Below are positions 1-5,594 of a DNA stretch of 9,745 bases, in pieces. How positions within the stretch are numbered: position 1 is the first letter of the stretch; each line of letters begins with the position of its first letter. Origin of the DNA: CAZUXY01 sp964624235 (GTDB taxonomy: Bacteria > Spirochaetota > UBA4802 > UBA5368); the NCBI GenBank assembly GCA_964624235.1, contig CAZUXY010000095.1, forward strand, positions 1 through 9,745. The letters are read 5' to 3'. The notes below the pieces were generated by a model. It was not told the DNA's origin, did no database searches, and worked only from the letters and a program-made list of their open reading frames with translations. The translations under genes were made by a program, and so were the position numbers.

Positions 1-55
1 ACCTCGTGTCGCAACGCCGGGTGCGCACACGATGTGCGCCTGCACACGCACGCCA
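1..55. repeat. 55-bp exact terminal direct repeat, left copy
   Basis: These 55 bases recur exactly as the last 55 bases of the window (9691-9745). The match begins inside a 58-bp hairpin repeat and runs on into the GC-rich hairpin block that follows it. An exact end-to-end match of this short, round length is typical of an assembly k-mer overlap, seen when a contig closes on itself or begins and ends at the same repeat node. If the molecule is a circle, its unique length is 9690 bp. Confidence 0.95.
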
Positions 56-77
56 CGGAAGGCGTAAATGCGTGTGC
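21..77. repeat. GC-rich two-hairpin block inside the 58-bp repeat array
   Basis: The ordinary repeat is interrupted here between its CGCCGG and CACTAG parts by about one extra period of unrelated sequence. The block folds into two hairpins. One is GCGCACA (23-29), loop CGA, TGTGCGC (33-39). The other is larger: GCACACGC (42-49) pairs perfectly with GCGTGTGC (70-77), and next to it ACGCC (50-54) pairs with GGCGT (61-65). That makes a 13-bp stem with a four-base bulge (AAAT) on one side. If the ends are joined, the distance between the repeat starts on either side of the block is 116 bp, exactly two periods of 58. Confidence 0.75.
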
Positions 78-96
78 CACTAGTACCTCCCTGTAC

Positions 97-221
97 GTCG
101 GCCGGCTAAAGACGCGACCTCCTGTCGCAACGCCGGCACTAGGACCTCCTGTCCGTCGGCCGGCTAAAGACGCGACTTCCTGTCGCAACGCCGGCACTAG
201 GACCTCCTGTCCGTCGGCCGG
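97..221. repeat. 58-bp tandem hairpin repeat, left array
   Basis: The start motif GTCGGCCGG occurs at 97, 155 and 213, giving a strict 58-bp period: two full units and a partial third that stops just before the stop codon of the lipoprotein gene. Each unit holds two stem-loops. The first is GCGAC-CTCCT-GTCGC, enclosed by two GCCGGC hexamers that can also pair (101-106 with 132-137 in the first unit). The second is GGAC-CTCCT-GTCC (142-154 and 200-212). The preceding partial unit has GTAC-CTCCCT-GTAC at 83-96. The period is not a multiple of three, so the array is not coding. It lies directly 3' of a minus-strand gene, where REP-type repeats are often found. Confidence 0.9.
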
Positions 222-224
222 TCA

Positions 225-917
225 TTATTTTTTACCCGTATCCTCCGGATGGTCCACCGCTTCAAGCTTGAATTTTCCGTCTTTCAGGGGCACCTGCCGG
301 TAGACCTGCAGCGCGCAGCCGTCGACGACCGGCCGGTTGCCGTAATCGATCAGGTAGACCTCATCCTTCACCGGGGTGAACTTCGCCGAAGCGGTGCATC
401 CACGCGAGTGGTCTTTCGTGACGTACTCGTTGACCCAGCGGGTCTTCGTTTCGTATTCGGTCACCGTTTTGGTGACGTAGCGGGTCCGGCGCGTGCGAGA
501 GTCGTATTCCGACACGGTTTTCGTGACCTGTTTCGGGACCCGCTCGGTTTTCTTTACCCGCTCCATCTGCCGGGTCTGCCAGTGTATGCCCGTGTAGACG
601 CTGAGGGTCACCGGCCGCGCGGGGTGGATCTTGAAGGCCGTGATCTCGCTTAAGACGCCGCCGGGATCGGTTGTCACGGGCAGAATTTTCGAAAGCACAT
701 TGAAGGTCCTGTCGCCGTCCTTGATGGTGACGGCAAGTCTATCGTTTTTCAGGGTGGAGGTGAGAGGCGGGATGTTTCTCGCCTTCCTCTGGTCATAGAC
801 CACCTTTACTTTCACCAGGGCGTAGGGCTGCCCGCCTTCGGGCAGTTTGTACTGCGAGGCGCAGCCGGCGATACAGAACAGCATTAAAATTACGGCGCAA
901 AAGTAAGGTTTTCTCAT
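225..917 (-). CDS. outer-membrane-type lipoprotein with VTKTVxEY repeats
   Basis: A 230-residue lipoprotein of unknown function. Residues 1-18 form a signal peptide ending in the lipobox I16-A17-G18-C19, so Cys19 should be lipidated and anchored in a membrane. Residues 128-170 hold a degenerate 17-18-residue repeat (QVTKTVSEY at 130, YVTKTVTEY at 147, YVTKD at 165). It is very rich in Thr, Lys, Arg and Tyr and probably forms extended basic strands. Cys174 and Cys201 could form a disulfide. The ATG is preceded by AAAGGG. It is the last gene of a three-gene minus-strand operon, 25 bp after the Cys-rich lipoprotein, and its stop codon abuts the 58-bp hairpin repeats, which may shape its mRNA 3' end. 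I do not recognise a named family. Confidence 0.85.
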   Translation of the reverse strand: MRKPYFCAVILMLFCIAGCASQYKLPEGGQPYALVKVKVVYDQRKARNIPPLTSTLKNDRLAVTIKDGDRTFNVLSKILPVTTDPGGVLSEITAFKIHPARPVTLSVYTGIHWQTRQMERVKKTERVPKQVTKTVSEYDSRTRRTRYVTKTVTEYETKTRWVNEYVTKDHSRGCTASAKFTPVKDEVYLIDYGNRPVVDGCALQVYRQVPLKDGKFKLEAVDHPEDTGKK

Positions 918-942
918 AGTGCGTACCCTTTGCTGGTATGTG

Positions 943-1179
943 TTATTTTTCCGCGGGAATCATCGCGGGAAAGGCGCTGCAGCGGTTCATGCACGCGTTC
1001 ATTTCGCTGTCGCATTTTTCTATCGCGTCGGTGCTGAAGGCTGCCAGCATGCATTTTTTCTTATGTTCGTTGCAGGTATTGACGCACGAACGGTACTCGG
1101 GGTTCGGCCGCATCGATGTGCATGCGCATAAAAGTACGAGCGCCGCGGCCGGTACGAAAAGAAACAGGCGTATACTCAT
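943..1179 (-). CDS. small Cys-rich lipoprotein, mirrored Cys spacing
   Basis: A 78-residue exported protein. The signal sequence ends at L17-C18-A19-C20, a usable though unusual lipobox with Cys at -2. The mature part has six cysteines at 32, 36, 43, 56, 63 and 67. Their spacing is C-x3-C-x6-C-x12-C-x6-C-x3-C, a mirror image about the centre. That is what two antiparallel helices stapled by three nested disulfides (32-67, 36-63, 43-56) would need, as in helical-hairpin Cys proteins. The ATG has a near-ideal AAGGAGG four bases upstream, and this site overlaps the stop codon region of the FliL-like gene, which implies translational coupling. The function is unknown. The disulfide fold is my inference; the lipobox and spacing are seen directly. 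Confidence 0.82.
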   Translation of the reverse strand: MSIRLFLFVPAAALVLLCACTSMRPNPEYRSCVNTCNEHKKKCMLAAFSTDAIEKCDSEMNACMNRCSAFPAMIPAEK

Positions 1180-1189
1180 GAGACCTCCT

Positions 1190-1621
1190 TCAGTTGAGAA
1201 TGAATTCTTTTATATATACCTCTTTGATTTTACCATTCATGAGCACCGTGTTCACGTGGGCCTTTATCTCTTCGACGAACTCCAGCTTTTTCTGGATCGT
1301 ATCCAGGTCGCTGAATTTTTTGCCGCCTGCGAGCACGCGTATAATGTGCAGCAACTGGCCTTTGCGGGACGAGAGCTCTTTTGCCAGTCCGCTGTTTTTC
1401 TCGTAGCCCAGGGCGAGCGTCATCTTGAGAAAGTGCGGCTCTTCACCGGTAAACGCAAGCGACAGGGTCGGGAGGTCGAAGACGGCCAGGGGAGGGGGAG
1501 GGGGCGCGACCACGATGTCGGGTTCCTTTGTCTCGCCGCTCAACAAGGCTGAGGGCGCCGGGATCACGGCGAAACATAAGAGTGAAAGTACTATAACCGA
1601 AAACAACGACTTTGTCGACAT
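1190..1621 (-). CDS. FliL-like exported protein
   Basis: A 143-residue protein with a hydrophobic N-terminus (about residues 5-25) acting as signal peptide or inner-membrane anchor, then a short proline run (P40-P44), then a FliL-type domain. The match is to the FliL pattern: a DLPTLSLAF strand, a FLKMTLAL strand, a central helix, and the C-terminal helix plus strand ending KIKEVYIKEFILN, comparable to the VxDVYFTEFVxQ ending of FliL. FliL sits at the flagellar stator-rotor interface. Here no flagellar gene is nearby and the partners are lipoproteins, so this may be a paralogue with another envelope role. GGGAGG lies seven bases before the ATG. First gene of the operon 1621-225, and only 10 bp from the next gene. 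Confidence 0.72.
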   Translation of the reverse strand: MSTKSLFSVIVLSLLCFAVIPAPSALLSGETKEPDIVVAPPPPPLAVFDLPTLSLAFTGEEPHFLKMTLALGYEKNSGLAKELSSRKGQLLHIIRVLAGGKKFSDLDTIQKKLEFVEEIKAHVNTVLMNGKIKEVYIKEFILN

Positions 1622-1852
1622 ACGGGTCCTCCCTGCGGCAAGGGTCTTAAGATGAATTGATTATGTAAACATTAGTAAACACGTCGAGGCGAAAGTGTCA
1701 AGTTGAATATGGACGGCCGAAAGGGGGAGTACTTCAGGGTGCGGCGGCAGCCGTATACCATAAAGGCGAGGGGAGATTGTTCCAGGGGACCGGCAGACAT
1801 CAGCCACTCTCAGGTGGAAAAAAGCGGACACTCCCGTGTGAAGAAGTCTTTG
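1622..1852. other. intergenic stretch with repeat fragment, no gene
   Basis: No convincing gene. The open frames here lack start signals and recognisable sequence. The part next to 1621 should hold the promoter of the minus-strand lipoprotein operon. It is A+T-rich and has a repeated GTAAAC (1666-1681), but I cannot assign a clear -35/-10 pair. A fragment of the 104-bp dispersed repeat lies at 1768-1793. Confidence 0.5.
1768..1793. repeat. 26-bp fragment of the 104-bp dispersed repeat
   Basis: GAGGGGAGATTGTTCCAGG followed by GGACCGG matches the middle of the repeat copies at 2448 and 9473, starting in the right arm of the hairpin. The left arm and the distal half are absent, so this is a decayed or partial copy in the same orientation. 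Confidence 0.75.
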
Positions 1853-2131
1853 TTAATAGGCCTTACTTCTTATTTCTATTGTTAAAATATAAATTATTTT
1901 TTCTTTTTGATCTATCTCATAAAACACACGGTAATCGCCTATTCGATAACGCCATGTCGGCGGATCATAATTGACTAATTTCCTGATGTTTTTCCCGTAA
2001 AAGGGATTGGCTTTAAGCTGCGGGTAGGTGTAATGCTGAATCTTATCGTATATCTTTTTTTTCTTATTTTTCCCTATACTATCGAGATCAGTAATAAACT
2101 GGCTGGTTTCAAATATCCTGAAATCAGGCAA
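1853..2131 (-). CDS. RelE/ParE-superfamily toxin
   Basis: Toxin of a type II pair, expected to cleave mRNA on the ribosome (RelE branch) or otherwise stop growth. About 92 residues if read from the TTG at 2131 (MPDFRIFETSQF...). The upstream GTG at 2161 is open but has no well-placed ribosome site, whereas AGAGAGG lies five bases before the TTG. The TTG start also cuts the overlap with the antitoxin from 38 to 8 bases. Family traits are the two N-terminal helices rich in Lys (IGKNKKKKIYDKIQHY), the central WRYRIGDYRVFYEID strands and the C-terminal IYILTIEIRSKAY with a terminal Tyr. Translationally coupled behind the RHH antitoxin. The gene is intact, and the exact substrate is not readable from the sequence. 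Confidence 0.85.
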   Translation of the reverse strand: MPDFRIFETSQFITDLDSIGKNKKKKIYDKIQHYTYPQLKANPFYGKNIRKLVNYDPPTWRYRIGDYRVFYEIDQKEKIIYILTIEIRSKAY

Positions 2132-2363
2132 AACGGCCTCTCTTTTTACGGGCGTCTTCACTTCCTTTTTTCAATTTTTTTAACAATTTTTCGTTGCTCA
2201 AAATTTCAGACATTTCAAATTCATCGACCGATTCCGTTTCCTCGATATAGCGCAGGGTCGCGGTCTCGATGAAATTAGAAATGGACCGGTTTTCCATTTC
2301 CGCGTGACGCCTGAACCTTTCGAGCAACGCGTCATCGATTCTCAATGTAACGGTTTTGGGCAT
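2124..2363 (-). CDS. ribbon-helix-helix (CopG/RHH) antitoxin
   Basis: A 79-residue antitoxin starting MPKTVTLRID. The beta-strand KTVTLRID followed by helices over about residues 10-43 (DALLERFRRHAEMENRSISNF...) is a classic RHH DNA-binding fold. The C-terminal half is charged (LLKKLKKG...DARKKRGRF) and should bind and neutralise the RelE-type toxin encoded next. An upstream in-frame GTG at 2378 is possible, but the ATG at 2363 begins where the RHH strand normally begins. The stop overlaps the toxin start by 8 bases. Autorepression is likely through the palindrome at 2400-2417. Confidence 0.87.
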   Translation of the reverse strand: MPKTVTLRIDDALLERFRRHAEMENRSISNFIETATLRYIEETESVDEFEMSEILSNEKLLKKLKKGSEDARKKRGRFA

Positions 2364-2391
2364 ATTTTTCACTTTCACACAGGTTTAATAT

Positions 2392-2420
2392 AAAGTAATA
2401 CAAATGAATACATTTGTCAA
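2392..2420 (-). promoter_or_regulatory. promoter and palindromic operator of the RHH/RelE operon
   Basis: On the minus strand a consensus TTGACA (2415-2420) is followed after 17 bases by a weak -10 TACTTT (2392-2397). The spacer contains a perfect palindrome, ACAAATG-AATA-CATTTGT (2400-2417), that overlaps the -35. This is the expected position for an operator bound by the RHH antitoxin or the toxin-antitoxin complex. The antitoxin start is about 29 bases further downstream. Confidence 0.65.
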
Positions 2421-2447
2421 TAATAATCCTTATCCACCGGAAACGCA

Positions 2448-2551
2448 TCTACCTCACCCCCGGCCCCTCTCCTTCGCAAGGAGAGGGGAGATTGTTCCAG
2501 GTGACCGGTTCATGTCCCGGTCATTCCGAATCCCCGAAGGGGTGAGGAATC
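2448..2551. repeat. 104-bp dispersed repeat, copy A
   Basis: Aligns without gaps to 9473-9576, with 8 mismatches in 104 by eye. It has an 11-bp perfect hairpin (CCCCTCTCCTT at 2464-2474, loop CGC, complement at 2478-2488) and a distal CCCC-GAA-GGGG hairpin, and ends GTGAGGAATC. No open frame, no transposase and no clear target duplication. It abuts the truncated toxin remnant that begins at 2552. Confidence 0.88.
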
Positions 2552-2709
2552 GTATCTTTTTTTTCATGAAAAGATATACCTGGTCACCGCACACAGGAAA
2601 GGGGCTAAAGACGATCTTACCAGAGCCGAAAGAAACGAGATCGGAAGACTGATCGGCGTTCTTGAGAGCGGATTGAAGAAAAGAACTACGCAAGCGGGAG
2701 CTTCCATGA
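2552..2709 (+). pseudogene. 5'-truncated, frameshifted HigB2/RelE-like toxin
   Basis: Only the C-terminal part of a HigB2-like toxin remains. From 2554 one frame reads IFFFMK. From 2571 the next frame reads KIYLVTAHRKGAKDDLT, then RAERNEIGRLIGVLESGLKK. Together these correspond to the ...IIYYFLxxxxxFYLLTIYGKxExxDL... core of HigB2-type toxins. Joining them needs one extra A in the A-run at 2569-2572. A second shift in the A-run at 2679-2682 would lead to ELRKRELP and a TGA at 2707-2709 overlapping the antitoxin ATG as ATGA, the usual coupling. The 5' half is missing, and the 104-bp repeat stands in its place. The toxin should be inactive. The homology is my recognition, not a search result. 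Confidence 0.7.
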
Positions 2710-3031
2710 AAGATAAAAAGTATATGGCAGCATCATCAGGGGGCTTAATGAAGCCATCACCCATGAAAACGGCGTAAAGGTGAGAGGTCTTAAAACAAAA
2801 CGCATAACCATCTCGACGGTTCCTTCCTTTGATGCGTCAAAGATCAGGAGCATACGGAACAAGCTGCGCTTCACCCAGTCGCTCTTCGCCGCCGTGATGG
2901 GGGTGTCAACCAGGACCGTTGAAGCATGGGAGTCGGGCTGCAACGCCCCGCAGGGGTCCGGGCAGCGGATATTGTGGCTGCCCGAGAAAGACGATAAATT
3001 GTTGAAGAAGTACGGGATAATCGGAGGGTAA
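2706..3031 (+). pseudogene. HigA2-like HTH antitoxin with 5' frameshift
   Basis: The 83-codon open stretch from GTG 2780 carries a helix-turn-helix (IRSIRNKLRFTQSLFAAVMG, then VSTRTVEAWESG) typical of HigA2-type antitoxins. It lacks the usual first 25 residues. These can be read upstream, MKDKKY from ATG 2706 and GSIIRGLNEAITHENG from 2726, but in two different frames. Removing one AT from TATAT at 2721-2725 would give MKDKKYGSIIRGLNEAI..., a normal family start and a full length near 108 residues. A shortened protein from GTG 2780 could still fold as an HTH, but no ribosome site precedes that codon. It follows the toxin remnant in toxin-antitoxin order. Confidence 0.72.
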
Positions 3032-3062
3032 AAGTATCGGCACACCTGCTCATCTCCCCTTA

Positions 3063-3113
3063 CTATCCGTACACCTCGCTGCTTTCCTTGCGCATCCGCA
3101 CTATCGGTCGGCA
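3063..3113 (-). pseudogene. orphan 3' end of a WYL-regulator gene
   Basis: On the minus strand this reads RPIVRMRKESSEVYG and then TAG. The end of the intact WYL gene at 5659-5706 reads RQTMVRMLKESWEVYGG. The DNA is also similar around the ending (CCGTACACCTC, CTTTCCTT, GCATCCGCAC shared). No further WYL sequence is recognisable upstream on this strand, so only the tail survives. It lies between the HigA-like remnant and fic, in the same orientation as the intact copy. Confidence 0.65.
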
Positions 3114-3154
3114 TGACCGTCGGCCTGTATCGCCTTTCTGTACTACCCTTTCTT

Positions 3155-4216
3155 TTACCCCTTTTCAGGGTATTCCCCCTTTTTTACCCACCGGGCACCG
3201 GGGCCCCGGCCGAGCGGTTCTATGTCGCCTTTACGTTTCAAGTCGGCAAATACCTTCTTGATGGTATCAGGGCCTACGCCTGGGCAGAGTCGCCCGATAT
3301 CGGCCCTGGTGAAGGCCCCCTTAAACGCCCTGATACTCTCGGTAACGATGACGGTTTTGGTCCCTCTGGCGGCCGCGGTATGCTCAAAGCGGTCCTTGAA
3401 TTCCCTGTATGCCGTTTTAATGATGTAAAGGATGAAGTTGATGTAAGGCCAGGGGTCGTGACTGCCGTCGTGCCATCCATTGGAGCTCTCTTCTAGAGTT
3501 TCGTAATAACGCTCCTTGTTGTCTTCGATAAGACGCTCGAAACTTACATACCTGCCGACGATATAGTCCAGATGATAGCTCTGCAACAGTAAAAGGAGGC
3601 GGGATACCCTGCCGTTTCCGTCCCTGAAGGGATGAATGCAGAGAAAGTCTAGATTAAAGGCGATGGTTGCTATTATCGGATGTGTCCATTGCTCACGTAT
3701 CGCGTCGTTGCCTAGGGCTATCAGCCCCTTCATGAAACGGGGCGTATCTCCGGGGGATATGGTTTTAAAACGCACGCGTTCACGGCCGTCGGGGTACTTC
3801 TGAATGATGTCGCTTCCCCTGGATTTGTATGTGCCCGCATCCCCTGTTTCACCCGACAGCATGCGGTGAAAGTCCTTTATCGTTTTTTCTGATAATTGAA
3901 TATTCTTCCCGTTGGAATGTATCAGATCCAAGGCCTCGCGGTATCCCCTGACCTCCTCTTCGTTTCGATCCCTGAGCCTGGGCTTTCCAAATAACACGGT
4001 GCCGATGCGTGACCTTTCTATTTCGACCCCTTCGATGCGGTTGGAAGAGACGGCGCTCTCAATGAGGGCGTGCTCGCGTAAGGCCTTTAACAGGTGAGGC
4101 GACTGTTTCATAAAAAGGTTCTGCATGCCCCTGGCCTCGCCGATATCAGATAGATACCATGCGACGGTGGAAGGTATAAAGGACGGCTTTTTCGACAATT
4201 GCTTCAGGGTATTCAT
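3155..4216 (-). CDS. Fic-domain protein with N-terminal inhibitory helix and winged-helix tail
   Basis: A 353-residue Fic enzyme, expected to transfer AMP (or another nucleotide moiety) from a nucleotide to a target hydroxyl. The catalytic loop HPFRDGNGRVSR is intact (H195 to R206), with the general base His, the phosphate-binding GNGR and the metal-binding Asp. An inhibitory motif S58-x3-E62-G63 lies N-terminal to it (class II arrangement), so the enzyme is probably autoinhibited and needs no separate antitoxin. A flap region near residues 145-155 and a C-terminal winged helix (about 300-345) complete the usual multidomain Fic layout. I chose ATG 4216 over the upstream TTG 4282, whose extension is unlike the family. 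Last gene of the run starting with the WYL regulator. Confidence 0.92.
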   Translation of the reverse strand: MNTLKQLSKKPSFIPSTVAWYLSDIGEARGMQNLFMKQSPHLLKALREHALIESAVSSNRIEGVEIERSRIGTVLFGKPRLRDRNEEEVRGYREALDLIHSNGKNIQLSEKTIKDFHRMLSGETGDAGTYKSRGSDIIQKYPDGRERVRFKTISPGDTPRFMKGLIALGNDAIREQWTHPIIATIAFNLDFLCIHPFRDGNGRVSRLLLLLQSYHLDYIVGRYVSFERLIEDNKERYYETLEESSNGWHDGSHDPWPYINFILYIIKTAYREFKDRFEHTAAARGTKTVIVTESIRAFKGAFTRADIGRLCPGVGPDTIKKVFADLKRKGDIEPLGRGPGARWVKKGEYPEKG

Positions 4217-4322
4217 GGAATTATTCTCTTTGAACAAACGAGTATTAAGAAAAACGATAATGCAACAAATAAATACATACAAACGTTATCACACAAAGAA
4301 ATTCATGACTGGCGGGTTGGAG

Positions 4323-4646
4323 TTATTCCTTTAATGCCGGCGCATATCGATAATCAACTAAACGCTTTTTTACGATTTTCAATTGTTCATCGTTAAACAA
4401 TTCCCGGTATTCGGGATTATCCCAAATGAATGCTTCAACCGTCAAATCGAGCCTGCCGCGTTCCCAGAGAGCAGTATACCCATCGGATACTTTCGGCGAA
4501 TTGATTAATATATAAGCCGTTTCTAGGCCTCCATATTTATTAAGCATTTCAAGGTATCTTGTGGCATTGTATTTTGCTTCATGCTTGGCGCGATTATAAA
4601 GGTCCCACATCGCTGAATTGAAGCGGCTTTTCAAATCTGTATTCAT
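4323..4646 (-). CDS. conserved-looking small protein of unknown function
   Basis: A 107-residue soluble protein from ATG 4646, with AGGA seven bases upstream; the more distal TTG at 4658 lacks that support. The sequence is mostly helical and has a distinctive centre: YNATRYLEMLNKYGGLETA, SPKVSDGYTALWERGRLDLT, then FNDEQLKIVKKRL. I have the impression of a widespread unnamed family with a GGLETA...SDGYTxLxExGRLDLTVE signature, but I cannot assign a function. There is no signal peptide, membrane segment or metal site. A+T-rich like the gene before it, from which it is separated by 63 bp, so the two probably moved together. Fic follows 106 bp downstream. Confidence 0.75.
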   Translation of the reverse strand: MNTDLKSRFNSAMWDLYNRAKHEAKYNATRYLEMLNKYGGLETAYILINSPKVSDGYTALWERGRLDLTVEAFIWDNPEYRELFNDEQLKIVKKRLVDYRYAPALKE

Positions 4647-4709
4647 AAATTCCTGCAAAGGAAATTAAAGGACTGAAATATTATAATTTTATCCAATTTG
4701 GAAATTACA

Positions 4710-5594
4710 TTATTTTGATTTTTTTATCAAATCCTCAAAGTGCCGAATCAATCCTATTATCCTGGAAACATCGCGTTCTGAATTCTTATACTGCTCACCA
4801 ATTCCTTTAAGAATATTAAGGACAGTATTATTTGATATATAACGAAACAGACCTGAGGCCCAAAGTATCAGGTCTTCTTCACCAGTATTCTTATAATAGT
4901 CCCAAAATTTTATTTTTATTTTATCATAATCTATTTCGAAGGATCTTTCATGATGACCGAAAATTTCAGTTTCTTTCCCCGGATCATCAACTAATTTATT
5001 GATAAAGAGACATCCAATAATTAATCTGTCTTTCTCTTCAGTACCCGGAGACCTTGTAGTTAAGATTGCTAATCTATTGCTTCTTACACTTTTTATATGT
5101 CGTGGTTGTATTCTATCACCTGTATGGTCAATACCTGCACCAAAATACATTTCTTTAAGGGCAATGCTTTCATAACAAGGGTGATCTGTATATGAAACTT
5201 CATCAGTGAAGTCTCTGCATTTGTTTAACGGAGAACAACACCAGGCTTTACCTTCCGATAAATTGAAATTATATGCTTTTATACTGCATGGAGCTTTGTA
5301 ATATTTATCGTTCCAATTGCATTTAAAAGCGATATTACCATCCTCTTTTTTTCCTGCTTCTCTTTTGGATAATATTTCATCTACTTTTCTTGCTAAAACT
5401 TCAAGTTCAAATGCCCGGTTTGTAATAACTCTATTCTGTATGTCGCTTTGGGCATATTGCTTGAGTTTCATCAATTGTTTGTTAGCTAAGTCAATTCGAT
5501 CCATGGATTCAGAAATTGATTTTTTCTTTATCCAGACTTTACTTTCATCAATTAGAGAATCTATCTCTTCTCTTAAAATACTGAAATCACTCAT
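4710..5594 (-). CDS. unrecognised Cys-rich protein, coiled N-terminus and possible PUA/EVE-like core
   Basis: A 294-residue cytosolic protein. Residues 1-80 are helical and charged, perhaps a coiled coil. Next come C92-x10-C103-x15-CC119/120-x5-C126 and C140, which could bind zinc. Residues 165-225 contain a beta-rich stretch (NRLAILTTRSPGTEEKDRLI, then IGCLFI) that reminds me of PUA/EVE-type readers of modified bases; this is a weak impression. The C-terminus is helical (DLILWASGLFRYISNNTVLN...). The coding DNA is far richer in A+T than the WYL gene upstream, which suggests recent acquisition. It begins 64 bp after the WYL gene on the same strand, which suggests control by that regulator. 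The ATG has only a distant, weak ribosome site. Confidence 0.78.
   Translation of the reverse strand: MSDFSILREEIDSLIDESKVWIKKKSISESMDRIDLANKQLMKLKQYAQSDIQNRVITNRAFELEVLARKVDEILSKREAGKKEDGNIAFKCNWNDKYYKAPCSIKAYNFNLSEGKAWCCSPLNKCRDFTDEVSYTDHPCYESIALKEMYFGAGIDHTGDRIQPRHIKSVRSNRLAILTTRSPGTEEKDRLIIGCLFINKLVDDPGKETEIFGHHERSFEIDYDKIKIKFWDYYKNTGEEDLILWASGLFRYISNNTVLNILKGIGEQYKNSERDVSRIIGLIRHFEDLIKKSK

Noticed and set aside
1..221. CRISPR array
   Set aside because: Regular 58-bp period, but the whole unit is repeated; there are no variable spacers and no cas genes.
1..221. Integron attC sites
   Set aside because: The units are palindromic and near cassette-like toxin-antitoxin genes, but no paired RYYYAAC/GTTRRRY cores are visible and there is no integrase.
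34..303. 89-codon plus-strand open frame across the repeats
   Set aside because: The 58-bp period shifts frame at each unit and the frame runs into the antisense of the lipoprotein gene; not coding.
249..653. 134-codon plus-strand frame
   Set aside because: Antisense shadow of the lipoprotein gene, with no ribosome site.
938..1552. 204-codon plus-strand frame over the Cys-rich and FliL-like genes
   Set aside because: The minus-strand genes have signal peptides, good ribosome sites and family features; this frame has none.
2404..2652. 82-codon plus-strand frame starting near the operator
   Set aside because: It runs through the non-coding hairpin repeat; only the short IFFFMK part is toxin-derived.
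2686..3114. 142-codon minus-strand frame
   Set aside because: Antisense to the recognisable HigA-like HTH; composition and lack of a ribosome site argue against a gene.
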